DNA of 42,843 nt from MGBC163016 sp964518575 (GTDB taxonomy: Bacteria > Actinomycetota > Coriobacteriia > Coriobacteriales > Eggerthellaceae). The notes below the pieces were generated by a model. That model did not search any database. It had not been told where the DNA came from and saw only the letters and a list, made by a program, of their open reading frames with translations. The position numbers were made by a program, and so were the translations under genes. Positions 34,533 to 42,711 of the stretch are shown piece by piece (position 1 is the stretch's first letter; the number at the start of each line of letters is the position of its first letter). The stretch covers positions 1 through 42,843 of the forward strand of contig CAZFGW010000018.1 of assembly GCA_964518575.1 (NCBI GenBank), written 5' to 3'.

Positions 34533-35255
34533 TTAATCGGAATCGATATCGTCCAAATCGGGCAAATTCTTCCCCGAAACCTTCTCCATTTTCTGAATAA
34601 TCCGGTTGTAAAACAACAGCGACAGCCCCGCGACCAGCGCGAGCACGCAGAAAATGATCACGCTTTCCCAGACGCGCCCCTCGACGAGACCCGCGGCGGC
34701 GTACGTGGAAACCACGATGCCGGGGATGCGCGCGAAATTGGTCAGCAGCAGAAACGTGCCCAGCCGCATGTCGGATAGCGGCGTGATGTAGGTGAACACG
34801 TCTTTCGGCATACCGGGAATCAAAAACAGGATGAAGACCACGATGTTGAACCGCCCGGATTTTTCGAACGAGCGGAATTTCGCCATGTATTTCTGCGGCA
34901 CCATGTCATGCACGAACGGCGCGCCAAGTTTGTGGACGAGAATAAAAATGAGCGCGCTCGAGATGATGCAGCCGACAAAGATGATGAGTGCGCCCCACCA
35001 CGGACCGTAAATGATGCCCGCCGCCATCTGCACGACCTCACCCGGGATGAACGCGACGACGACCTGGATGAATTGAATGGCCAGCAGGATGAAGACGCCG
35101 CCAACCCCGGCGTTGCGCACGTCGTTCGTGACGCGCTCGATGCCGCCTTCTTGGAAAATGTCGGCGATGTAGGGCCACAGGCAATACACGACAATCGCCA
35201 TGATCACGAAAAAAGCGATGAGCCCGATGAATTTAAACGTATCCGCGCTTTTCAT
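34533..35255 (-). CDS. TVP38/TMEM64 (VTT/DedA) family membrane protein
   Basis: A 240-residue integral membrane protein with about six hydrophobic segments. The family signature runs through FIPGEVVQMAAGIIYGPWWGALIIFVGCIISSALIFIL and LFLIPGMPKDVFTYITPLSDM, with the re-entrant loop glycine-proline pattern of VTT proteins. Members handle phospholipids or undecaprenyl-phosphate flipping and help membrane integrity; the exact role here cannot be told. Its ATG directly abuts the TAG of the upstream PRC-barrel gene with no base between, so translation is coupled. Confidence 0.9.
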   Translation of the reverse strand: MKSADTFKFIGLIAFFVIMAIVVYCLWPYIADIFQEGGIERVTNDVRNAGVGGVFILLAIQFIQVVVAFIPGEVVQMAAGIIYGPWWGALIIFVGCIISSALIFILVHKLGAPFVHDMVPQKYMAKFRSFEKSGRFNIVVFILFLIPGMPKDVFTYITPLSDMRLGTFLLLTNFARIPGIVVSTYAAAGLVEGRVWESVIIFCVLALVAGLSLLFYNRIIQKMEKVSGKNLPDLDDIDSD

Positions 35256-36113
35256 CTATTCCCCGCGCATGCCTTTTTTGAATTCGTCGGCGAATTTCCC
35301 GAACATTCCGCTTGCACGCCCGATCTGGCGCCCCGTCACGAACGCGCCTTTGTTGATCGCCTCGCCCGCCACCTTCGACGCTTCCTCGACCTTCGGCTTC
35401 GCCTTCTTGACCACTTTCTTGTAAGTTTTCTGCGCCTTGTCCGCAACGATGGCAGTCGCCTCGCCCGCTTTCTGCGCGACCCCGCCGTCGACTTGCGCCT
35501 CCTTTGCCGCATCGCTCACCACGAGCGCGCCGAGCGCATTCAAGTCCGTCTCGTCGGCGGCGTACAACGGCGTTCCCATTCCGCGCTTGAATCCGAGGAT
35601 CTCACTCGCGGAAATACAGCGCTTGCCCAGCAGCGTGTTGGCGGTGGCGCCTTGGCTGATCTCCAGCTGGAGCACGCGCCCGGTCGTACGGTCGTAGATG
35701 ACGTTGCCCACGAGCCCGAGCGTTTCGCCATCTTTCGTCATGACGGGAAGTCCCGACCAGATGACGCAATCGTCCAGATTGATGCCGAGGCGTTTGCACG
35801 CGCCCGCGCCGATTGCTTGCGGGCTGCTGCTTGCGATGATGTGCCCGTCGATCACGGTGAAGCCGTCGAACGCGACGAAGGCGTCTTTGCGATGGAACAT
35901 GAGCGCCATGTCGGGACGTTTGACGAGGAAGCCGACGCAGCGCGGTTCTTTGGGATGGTAAACAAATTGGTGGACGCGCCCGAGTTTTTTCACGTGGTCC
36001 TGGTCGTTTTTGTTGGGCGCGGGCACGTAAACCTTCTGGTTGTAGAGCGCGCCCGTGTTAACGGCGTTTTGGTCCGCGGTCGTTTGAATGGTTGTTTGTT
36101 GCGCGTCAGTCAT
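35256..36113 (-). CDS. PRC-barrel domain protein with basic helical tail
   Basis: A 285-residue soluble protein. Two PRC-barrel-like halves lie in residues about 25-175 (KKLGRVHQFVYHPKEPRCVGFLV; GETLGLVGNVIYDRTTGRVLQL). An Ala/Lys-rich helical stretch follows (about 205-260, KAQKTYKKVVKKAKPKVEEASKVAGEAI), which may form a coiled coil. PRC barrels are small binding modules in RNA-processing and membrane-associated proteins. The basic tail and coupling to the TVP38 protein suggest that the two act together at the membrane. The ATG has only a weak upstream ribosome site. Confidence 0.82.
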   Translation of the reverse strand: MTDAQQTTIQTTADQNAVNTGALYNQKVYVPAPNKNDQDHVKKLGRVHQFVYHPKEPRCVGFLVKRPDMALMFHRKDAFVAFDGFTVIDGHIIASSSPQAIGAGACKRLGINLDDCVIWSGLPVMTKDGETLGLVGNVIYDRTTGRVLQLEISQGATANTLLGKRCISASEILGFKRGMGTPLYAADETDLNALGALVVSDAAKEAQVDGGVAQKAGEATAIVADKAQKTYKKVVKKAKPKVEEASKVAGEAINKGAFVTGRQIGRASGMFGKFADEFKKGMRGE

Positions 36114-36318
36114 GAAATGATCAGTTTGTCGGCGTTAATGCAGTGCACGTTGTTCAGGTGCGGTGTAAATCATACCGTACCTGCGCGGGCGCATCGCGAA
36201 AATGAGGATTATGTAATACAACGGATAATGGCGAAGGTGGGCGAAGGGTTTTTGATTTGGGAAAATGTTTCTGATGGACGTTGGGGCGAATCCGCGACAG
36301 ATTTGCGATTAAAAACCG

Positions 36319-38670
36319 CTACGACAAAAACCGCCGCAGGTTGTCCTCGAGCTCGTGAATGTTGACCGGTTTCGACATGAACCCGGACATGCCGGACGCA
36401 TACGCGTGGTCGCGGTCTTCCTTGAACGCGTTCGCCGTCATGGCGATGATGGGAATCTGCTTGTGCCCGCGGTCGTTGCACAGCTTGATGATAGCTTCCG
36501 TAGTCTCGAACCCATTCATGTGCGGCATCTTGCAATCCATGAACACGAGGTCGAAATACCCTTCTTGCGCGTCCGACACCTTTGCAATTGCCTCTAATCC
36601 GTCGGTCGCCGTTTCGACCTCCGGACCGAGCTGCGAGATCAATTCTGCACCGATCTCAAGGTTGATGTCGTTGTCGTCCACCAGCAGTACGCGTCCCGAC
36701 ACCGGCTCCTTTTTGCGAATCTCCGACACTTCCGCTGTTGCTTCGTCCTCGAAACACTCGCGGCGAATGACAGCATATAGCCGCGATTTGAACATCGGCT
36801 TATGGATGAACGAGTGGATGCCCGCCGCGCGCGCCTGATCTTCGAGATTCGACCACACATATGCGGACAGAACCGTATGCGGGGCGTTCTCCCCAAGCTG
36901 CTCGTTAATGCGCGCCACTGTTTCGATACCATTGAGGTCAGGCATCGTCATGTCGACGATCATGAGGTCGAAGGGCTGCCCCTGTTGCTCGGCGTCAACT
37001 GCTATACGGATGGCCTCGCTGCCCGACTGGACAATGCGTGCTTCGATACCGAAATCGCGCATGACGGTAAGCGCGTTTTGCGCGACTACGTAATTGTCAT
37101 CGGCAATCAACACCCGCAGCGCATCGAACCCGTCAATGTCATACATGGGCTCGGGAGAAAGCTCGAGTACGTTGTCACGCTCGTCTTCGACACAAATATC
37201 TTCGCCATGAGTAACCGCATGCGCTGCGCTGTCCAAATGCGCGCCGTACACCGCCACGAACATCGGAAGCCGCACTGTGAATTCCGTGCCAACGCCAACC
37301 TCGCTGCGCACCGAAATAGTGCCACCCATCAGGTCGACCAGGTTCTTCGTGATGGCCATGCCGAGCCCCGTGCCCTCGGTGAAGTTGGTCGTTTCGTTCT
37401 GCTCGCGCTCGAACGGATCGAACACGCGCTTCAGGAACTCCTCGTCCATGCCGATCCCCGAGTCCTCCACAGTAATCTGCAGCAGCGTTTTGCGCTCTTC
37501 ATCGCAATCGTCTTCTGTTATGATCACCCGGACGATGTCTCCTTCGTTCGTATATTTGACGGCGTTACTTACCAGGTTTAGGAGAATTTGACGCAGTCGC
37601 ATGGCGTCGCCGATCAGTTCTTCGTGATCGACGTTGTACACAAGGAAGTCAGTCTTGAGCTTCTTCTCCCGCGCCTGCGGCTCGACGATGTTGATGAGCT
37701 CGCTCGTGATGTCAGGCAGGTTGAATCGCTCTTCGCTCAGGATGGCTTTGCCGCTTTCGATCTTATTCATGTCCAAAACGTCGTTAATCAGGCTGAGCAG
37801 ATGACGCGACGACGTTGTGATGCGCGTGAGGCATTGCTTCATCCGCAGCGGGTCGTCGAGATTGTCGTTCGCGATGGTGGTCAGCCCCACAATAGCGTTC
37901 ATGGGAGTGCGGATGTCGTGCGACATATTGGAGAGAAATTCCGATTTCGCGATGTTGGCGTTCTGTGCCTCGATCACCGCTTTCTCCAGGTCATCACGTA
38001 GAATTTGCTCCTGTTGGTCCTTCCGACGGATCAAGAAGAAGTACACACCCACCATGAAAATGACGCTGACCATCAGGATGGACGAGAGGAAAATCGTCTG
38101 GTTCGCGGCCGAGTTGACCACCTGATACATGTCATCGACGACCGCCGTTGTTTCGTCCATGATAACGTTCACATTGATCATGAGGCTTTTGATCATGGGT
38201 GAAATGTAGGTGGTGAAGTAGCTCTCGAGTTCTGTGGCAGAGGTGTTTGGGTTCTCGCACAAGTCGCAGAACGCACCCAGCCGCCCTGACAGTACGCCGT
38301 ATGACACTTTCAGCGTGGTCACGACTTCGGGATCCTTGAGGTCATACGGGCTGATGATGCTGAGCTGATTCTGAATATCGTCGTCGATGGATTGCAATTT
38401 GTCCGAAATAGCCTGATTGTTATCGGCGAATTTGTCTAAGCTGATCAAACCCTGCGCGTACGTTTCCAATCGAGCAAGGTTCGTCTCGATGTGCCCCGCC
38501 GCAACGGAAGCTGGATACGGGCCGTTCTTGATGGACTCGACCTCGCGCGAAATCGTGATCATGTTGTTCAAGGTGAAAGCAAAGAAAACAACAAGGAGAA
38601 TGACGACCATGCCTGCCGTCAACCTGACAGCGAGCTTGGTTGAATCTCGTTTGTTCGATGCGTTCTCCAT
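36319..38670 (-). CDS. hybrid sensor histidine kinase with two receiver domains
   Basis: A 783-residue membrane kinase. Order: TM1 (about 13-35), an extracytoplasmic sensor region (about 36-188, mostly helical), TM2 (about 190-212), HisKA with FLSNMSHDIRTPM and phosphoacceptor His251, HATPase with an N box (RQILLNLVSNAVKYT) and G boxes (DSGIGM, GTGLGMAI), a receiver with Asp573 (DLMIVDMTMPDLNG) and a second receiver with Asp712 (DLVFMDCKMPHMNG). No HPt or DNA-binding domain is present, so a partner is needed. The start at 38670 (MENASNKRD) has AAGGGGAG upstream, unlike the ATG at 38703. No response regulator gene adjoins. A seven-unit 11-base array lies upstream and may control it. Confidence 0.92.
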   Translation of the reverse strand: MENASNKRDSTKLAVRLTAGMVVILLVVFFAFTLNNMITISREVESIKNGPYPASVAAGHIETNLARLETYAQGLISLDKFADNNQAISDKLQSIDDDIQNQLSIISPYDLKDPEVVTTLKVSYGVLSGRLGAFCDLCENPNTSATELESYFTTYISPMIKSLMINVNVIMDETTAVVDDMYQVVNSAANQTIFLSSILMVSVIFMVGVYFFLIRRKDQQEQILRDDLEKAVIEAQNANIAKSEFLSNMSHDIRTPMNAIVGLTTIANDNLDDPLRMKQCLTRITTSSRHLLSLINDVLDMNKIESGKAILSEERFNLPDITSELINIVEPQAREKKLKTDFLVYNVDHEELIGDAMRLRQILLNLVSNAVKYTNEGDIVRVIITEDDCDEERKTLLQITVEDSGIGMDEEFLKRVFDPFEREQNETTNFTEGTGLGMAITKNLVDLMGGTISVRSEVGVGTEFTVRLPMFVAVYGAHLDSAAHAVTHGEDICVEDERDNVLELSPEPMYDIDGFDALRVLIADDNYVVAQNALTVMRDFGIEARIVQSGSEAIRIAVDAEQQGQPFDLMIVDMTMPDLNGIETVARINEQLGENAPHTVLSAYVWSNLEDQARAAGIHSFIHKPMFKSRLYAVIRRECFEDEATAEVSEIRKKEPVSGRVLLVDDNDINLEIGAELISQLGPEVETATDGLEAIAKVSDAQEGYFDLVFMDCKMPHMNGFETTEAIIKLCNDRGHKQIPIIAMTANAFKEDRDHAYASGMSGFMSKPVNIHELEDNLRRFLS

Positions 38671-38703
38671 GCTCCCCTTCTTCGCGCCTTCGCGTTCTCT
38701 CAT

Positions 38704-39181
38704 GCTGCGCTTTTGTACGTTGCGCTTATGCCCCGTACGTGCGTCGGTCTTGCAGCGTTCTTACAGCGCTTTTACAGCAAGCTTGCACTGTTCTTGCAAC
38801 GTTCTTGCACCGACCTTGTATCGCGCTCCTCCACTGCTTCGGCGAGGTGCCGACAGGATGTTGACGCGATGCATCTGGCACAATTCGGCACGCGCGCATA
38901 GCGCAGTTTGCGCTCAAACAGAATAATGGGGCGATCGAGCAAAATCGCATGCATTGAACAAATGTCGATTTTTGTTACGAAACGTACAATTACATGTAAC
39001 CTTTCGGGCGAAATTATGGCGAAAATGCGGGTTGAACAATGAGCGAATCGCTTTTAGATGAGTTGTTTTGTAAAGATGGCGAACCGTTTATAACGGACAA
39101 TGATTGGGACCGACGTTGGGGCGAACCGGACGTAACCTACGTCTATGCCCAAACGTTATTCCTGTTGGATCATCCGCGCAC
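38704..39181. other. kinase upstream region and repeat remnants
   Basis: No gene is visible. The 11-base array occupies 38750-38826. A perfect palindrome TTACATGTAA lies at 38990-38999. Half-copies of the dispersed repeat (GACGTTGGGGCGAACCGG and ACGTCTATGCCC) lie at 39112-39165, next to the YtxH gene terminator. Confidence 0.6.
38750..38826. repeat. seven tandem 11-bp direct repeats upstream of the hybrid kinase
   Basis: Seven contiguous 11-mers: TTGCAGCGTTC, TTACAGCGCTT, TTACAGCAAGC, TTGCACTGTTC, TTGCAACGTTC, TTGCACCGACC and TTGTATCGCGC. The pattern is TTRCA followed by six variable bases, with CG and a terminal C often conserved. Two more degenerate units may precede it (38728-38749). It lies 80-156 bases upstream of the kinase start. 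Eleven-base spacing is known for PhoB/OmpR-type and SARP regulators binding tandem sites on one face of DNA; that an array binds one here is inference. Confidence 0.75.
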
Positions 39182-39226
39182 AAAAAAAGAGCGCGCCAGC
39201 ATATCGTGCTGAAACGCGCTCTTTGG
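39182..39226 (-). terminator. rho-independent terminator after the YtxH gene
   Basis: On the minus strand the stem AAAGAGCGCG/CGCGCTCTTT, with a bulge-containing inner arm (CAGCA/TGCTG), is followed by a run of seven T. It lies 20 bases past the stop codon of the YtxH gene. Confidence 0.88.
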
Positions 39227-39245
39227 TACGCGGAGCTTCGCTAAC

Positions 39246-39740
39246 TTACAGACGAGAAGCCTGGTCAGCAGCGGCATCGACCGTTTTCTCAGCCGTTACC
39301 TTCGCTTCGTCAACTGCTTTGTCCGCGGCAGCTGCAGCATCGCTCACGGCATCTTTCGCATCAGCGGCAACTTCTGGAATAGCCGATTTGGCATTCTCGG
39401 CGGTTTCCGCAGCATTCTCTTTCACCTGAGCTGCAATGCGTTCACGAGCAGCCTCAATCTTCGCGCGGAGCTCGTCGTTCTTGTCAGACGCGACGGACGC
39501 GCCATTGCTCACGACGCTCTTCACGTTGTCGACAACTTCTGCACCACGATCAGTTGCCTGACGAAGACCATCTTGAATGGTCGCGCGCGCCTGATCGGTG
39601 AACTGCTGCGCCTCATTCGCGATGTTGCCTGCATGATCGGCGACCAAATTGCGCGTTTCTTCGCCAGAACGAGGAGCCAAAAGGAGCGCACCGATAGCGC
39701 CTACGGCACCGCCAACCAAAAAGGATAAGAATCTGTTCAT
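39246..39740 (-). CDS. YtxH-domain protein
   Basis: A 164-residue protein with a short N-terminal hydrophobic segment (FLSFLVGGAVGAIGALLLAP) followed by RSGEETRNLVADHA, the classic YtxH pattern. The rest is a long Ala-rich helix with repeated KDAVSDAAAAADKAVDEAK-type units ending in SRL, resembling LEA-like stress proteins. YtxH proteins are general-stress proteins linked to the membrane. The start at 39740 (MNRFLSF) is fixed by a GGAGG five bases upstream; the upstream extension lacks one. A minus-strand TATAAT lies at 39790-39795. Confidence 0.88.
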   Translation of the reverse strand: MNRFLSFLVGGAVGAIGALLLAPRSGEETRNLVADHAGNIANEAQQFTDQARATIQDGLRQATDRGAEVVDNVKSVVSNGASVASDKNDELRAKIEAARERIAAQVKENAAETAENAKSAIPEVAADAKDAVSDAAAAADKAVDEAKVTAEKTVDAAADQASRL

Positions 39741-40072
39741 TTTTGCCTCCTGTAAACCAGTCGTAGGTTTTCTAACTTCACGTCCGACCATTATAAATGC
39801 GGAACCTGGCAAATCCCGCGCCGAATCACAAAAGCAAGCAATGCGAAACCGGGATGTTACAAACGAATCGCCGCTAACACTTGGCAAATGTATGGCGAAA
39901 GTAGGGCGAATACTCGGTAGATGTATGGCGAAGAGACTCGCTCAGACCTGCGCCGACCCACACAAACCCGCACCAACCAGCTTCCGTTCGCCATCTCGAA
40001 ATGAAGGCACATCTGGAGCGCGTCACGTACCTTCCGCTCCGTCTCGCCTCCATTCGCCATCCTGCAAGTCCG
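39741..40072. other. intergenic region between the phosphohexomutase and YtxH genes
   Basis: No gene is visible. A TATAAT on the minus strand at 39790-39795 is the presumed YtxH promoter. Simple short repeats of TGTATGGCGAA occur near 39890-39933. No hairpin-repeat copy is present. Confidence 0.5.
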
Positions 40073-41536
40073 CTACGCTGGCGCGACGATTCCTTCCGCC
40101 CAATCGAGCAGCGCGTTCACCTCGTCGACGCTTTCCGCCTCCGCGTACACGCGGACGAGCGGCTCGGTGCCGGACGGGCGCATCATTACCCACGCGTCGC
40201 CCTCGAGCATGAACTTCACGCCGTCGCGCCGATCGGTGCCGACGACCTGTTTCTCGAGGATTGAATCGGACGTGAACTGCGGAATCGTCTGCGTTTTGAA
40301 CGTGTCCATCTGCTCGTCGGTTACCGTGAGACCACGGCGCGCGAACTCAAGATATCCCAGCTCATCAAGCATTTCTGACACGAGCGTTCCCAAATCCTTG
40401 CCCGTCTGCGCCATCATTTCGGTGAGCAGCAGCGCCATGAGCAGTCCGTCGCGCTCCTTCACGTGACCGGGCAGTCCGATGCCGCCGGACTCTTCGCCGC
40501 CCACCATGACGCCGCCTTTTTCCATTTCGCCATAAATCCACTTGAAGCCGACCGGCGTGGAGACGTAATCGAGCCCGAGCTTGCGGCACAAACGATCGAG
40601 CAGCGCAGACGCGGTCACTGTCGAAACGACGCGCCCCGATTCGCCGCGATCGACCAAATGCTGCGTCACCAGCGCGATGATCCGGTGCGGATTCACGAAA
40701 TTCCCCGCGCGATCGCCCGCCCCGATGCGGTCGGCATCGCCGTCATTGATGAACAGCGCGTCGTACCCGAGCTCCTTCACCTTGGCGAGCCCGCGGTCAA
40801 CCCACGGCGGAATGGGCTCGGGATGCAGCCCGTCGAACGTGGGATCCTCAGCGTTGTTGATCTCGGCGACCTCGACATTCATATCGCGAAGGAGGCCGGC
40901 GAGATAGCCGCGTCCCGCGCCGAAGAGGGGGTCGACCACGACTTTCAGCCCCGCCTTACTGATGGCGTCGACGTCGACGAGCTGGCGAAGAGCGTCGAGG
41001 TAGGGCGGCATGAGGTTGCGAACTTCGATCGAGCCAGCGGGGGCGGTTATGGTGGTAGTGGCACCGACAGCGGTGGTTGCACCGGCAGCACCGACAGCTG
41101 CCGCGTCGTCAAGATGCGTCTCCACGATGTCCGTGAACTCCTTGGGCGAGGCACCGCCGTCGGCCATCCGCAGCTTGATGCCCAGGTACTCCGCAGGATT
41201 GTGCGAGCTCGTCAGCATGATGCCGCCGACCGCCGACGGGTCGTGCGCCACCGACCAACACAGCGTCGGCGTGGGGCAATAGTCCTCGGTGAGCACGACG
41301 TCGAACCCGTGCTTCGCCGCCGTTTCCGCCGCGAGCTCAGCATACGCATGCGCGTCCTGCCGGCAGTCATGTCCGATGTAGAGCGTGCGCGCGTCCGGGG
41401 AATACTGGTCGTTTTCCTGCGCCGTCTCCCGGTACGTCTGTGCGGCGGCGTCGACCACGCGAACCACGTTCTCCCGCGTAAAATCCTGCCCGATGATCGC
41501 CCGCCAACCATCGGTTCCAAAATGAATTTCTGACAA
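40073..41536 (-). CDS. phosphoglucomutase/phosphomannomutase family enzyme
   Basis: A 487-residue alpha-D-phosphohexomutase that moves phosphate between C1 and C6 of a hexose. The phosphoserine loop is TSSHNP with the catalytic serine at 111 (the usual TASHNP has Ala before it). The metal loop DGDADR lies near 265, the sugar-specificity loop GEESGGIG near 345 and the phosphate-binding RPSGTEPLVRVYAE near 460. Length and order are normal. The start is a TTG with AAGGGG six bases upstream. It stands alone, with no cell-wall sugar gene next to it. Precise substrate (glucose, mannose or glucosamine phosphate) is unresolved. Confidence 0.92.
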   Translation of the reverse strand: MSEIHFGTDGWRAIIGQDFTRENVVRVVDAAAQTYRETAQENDQYSPDARTLYIGHDCRQDAHAYAELAAETAAKHGFDVVLTEDYCPTPTLCWSVAHDPSAVGGIMLTSSHNPAEYLGIKLRMADGGASPKEFTDIVETHLDDAAAVGAAGATTAVGATTTITAPAGSIEVRNLMPPYLDALRQLVDVDAISKAGLKVVVDPLFGAGRGYLAGLLRDMNVEVAEINNAEDPTFDGLHPEPIPPWVDRGLAKVKELGYDALFINDGDADRIGAGDRAGNFVNPHRIIALVTQHLVDRGESGRVVSTVTASALLDRLCRKLGLDYVSTPVGFKWIYGEMEKGGVMVGGEESGGIGLPGHVKERDGLLMALLLTEMMAQTGKDLGTLVSEMLDELGYLEFARRGLTVTDEQMDTFKTQTIPQFTSDSILEKQVVGTDRRDGVKFMLEGDAWVMMRPSGTEPLVRVYAEAESVDEVNALLDWAEGIVAPA

Positions 41537-41815
41537 AGCAGCCCCTTTCGATCAGCGCGTTTGCGGCGGCAATTTCTCGATGATGTGATTATACAAGAGG
41601 TGATTTTTACAATTGGATTTATGGCTGGGATAGACGTTGGGGCGAGATTCATCTCGCCCGCAAACGATGCTGTATTGGGGTCGTGACATTTGGGGTCATT
41701 GATGGTGCACCGTATTCGCCAATTACGTCATCACAGGGATTGCTGCATTGGTGGGCGCGAAGGACGCGACGTACGCGTGGTAGCAACCCGACTGCTCGGT
41801 TATTCGACTACTCGA
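41537..41815. other. intergenic region with an inverted hairpin repeat
   Basis: No gene is visible. A hairpin copy in minus orientation lies at 41631-41663. Short CGACTACTCGACTACTCGA repeats are present at 41806-41823 next to the MscL stop. Confidence 0.55.
41631..41663 (-). repeat. dispersed hairpin repeat, inverted
   Basis: GACGTTGGGGCGAGATTCATC followed in plus sense by TCGCCCGC: a reverse-complement copy with a perfect stem. Confidence 0.85.
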
Positions 41816-42286
41816 CTACTCGACGATTTCGATCGTGACCTCGGCGGGCGCAGGAAGCTCGGCGGTGCAATGGTTACAACGCGTGGCCCCGACATTCACT
41901 TCTTCTTTGCAGAAAGGACACACAGGAGCGTGCTCGATGGTCTTTTCGCCGGTCTTTGTCCGACCGGGAATCCGGAGGTCGCCGTCCTTCATTTTGTTGA
42001 ACGCCTTCACGATAAGGAAAACGCAGAAGGCGACGATCAGGAAGTTGATAATCGCGCTGATAAATGCGCCGAAATCGATGCTCTGCGTGTCGGTGACAGG
42101 AATCGCGAGACCGGAAATGTTGGTTCCGTTTCCGCCCGTGATCAGCGTGATGAACGGGTTGATGATGTTGTCCGTCAGCGATGTGACGATGGCGGTGAAT
42201 GCGGCGCCGATGATCACGCCGACCGCCATATCCATGACATTTCCCCGGTTGATAAACTCTTTGAACTCGTTCATAAAGCCCTTCAT
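41816..42286 (-). CDS. mscL: MscL large-conductance mechanosensitive channel with C-terminal zinc ribbon
   Basis: A 156-residue channel. TM1 with the conserved NVMDMAVGVIIGAAFTAIVTSL and TM2 (FGAFISAIINFLIVAFCVFLIVKAFNKM) match MscL. After them is an unusual tail: CPFCKEEVNVGATRCNHCTAEL, a four-cysteine zinc ribbon of CxxC-CxxC type. The start at 42286 (MKGFMNEF) has AAGGAG nearby; the in-frame extension to 42370 is upstream of a good promoter and is not used. The channel opens under membrane tension to release solutes. The ribbon could bind zinc or a partner. Confidence 0.92.
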   Translation of the reverse strand: MKGFMNEFKEFINRGNVMDMAVGVIIGAAFTAIVTSLTDNIINPFITLITGGNGTNISGLAIPVTDTQSIDFGAFISAIINFLIVAFCVFLIVKAFNKMKDGDLRIPGRTKTGEKTIEHAPVCPFCKEEVNVGATRCNHCTAELPAPAEVTIEIVE

Positions 42287-42341
42287 GGTGCGCTCCTTCT
42301 TGCTCTGATCTGAGAAAAAAGTGTGACATTGTTTGATTCGT

Positions 42342-42370
42342 ATGCTATTTCGATAAGATTTTTGTAACAA
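42342..42370 (-). promoter_or_regulatory. mscL promoter
   Basis: On the minus strand, TTGTTA (42365-42370) and TAGCAT (42342-42347) are separated by exactly 17 bases. The transcript leader to the ATG at 42286 would be about 50 bases. Confidence 0.5.
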
Positions 42371-42454
42371 ATCTGCTAGAAATTCGATAGTTTCCTTTGG
42401 ATTTTCATGGCGAACCGGACGTGATCAACAATGAATCACGAAGTTGAATGGGAA

Positions 42455-42485
42455 TAGACGTTGGGACGAGATTTATCTCGTCCGC
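42455..42485 (-). repeat. dispersed hairpin repeat, inverted, covarying stem
   Basis: GACGAGAT/ATCTCGTC stem, as in the 19-20 kb copies; followed by CGCTTGTAACGACC. Confidence 0.85.
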
Positions 42486-42568
42486 TTGTAACGACCTTGA
42501 TGATGGGGATGGCGAATGGATCCAGCGGCGTTGACCATATATATGTAACGACCCCGATGATGAACCAT

Positions 42569-42602
42569 GGGCGGGCGAGATAAATCTCGCCCCAACGTCA
42601 AC
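42569..42602 (+). repeat. dispersed hairpin repeat
   Basis: Core GGGCGAGATAAATCTCGCCC with the CCAACGTCAACATG tail; distal ACCAGATACGGTCATCGGGG module follows. Confidence 0.85.
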
Positions 42603-42711
42603 ATGATCGATCTAACCAATCAAAAAGACACCTCCACCAGATACGGTCATCGGGGGTACATCGTCCCAGCATACGGGCATATTCGGGACAAAATATACGA
42701 ACATTTGTTGG

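Larger units (their letters stand above)
42371..42711. other. repeat-rich gene-free stretch
   Basis: No gene is visible. It holds a composite hairpin pair: an inverted copy at 42455-42485 and a direct copy at 42569-42602, with the ACCAGATACGGTCATCGGGG tail near 42637-42656. Confidence 0.65.

Noticed and set aside
38640..38901. Plus-strand frames across the 11-bp array
   Set aside because: No ribosome site; their composition only reflects the array and the antisense of the kinase start.
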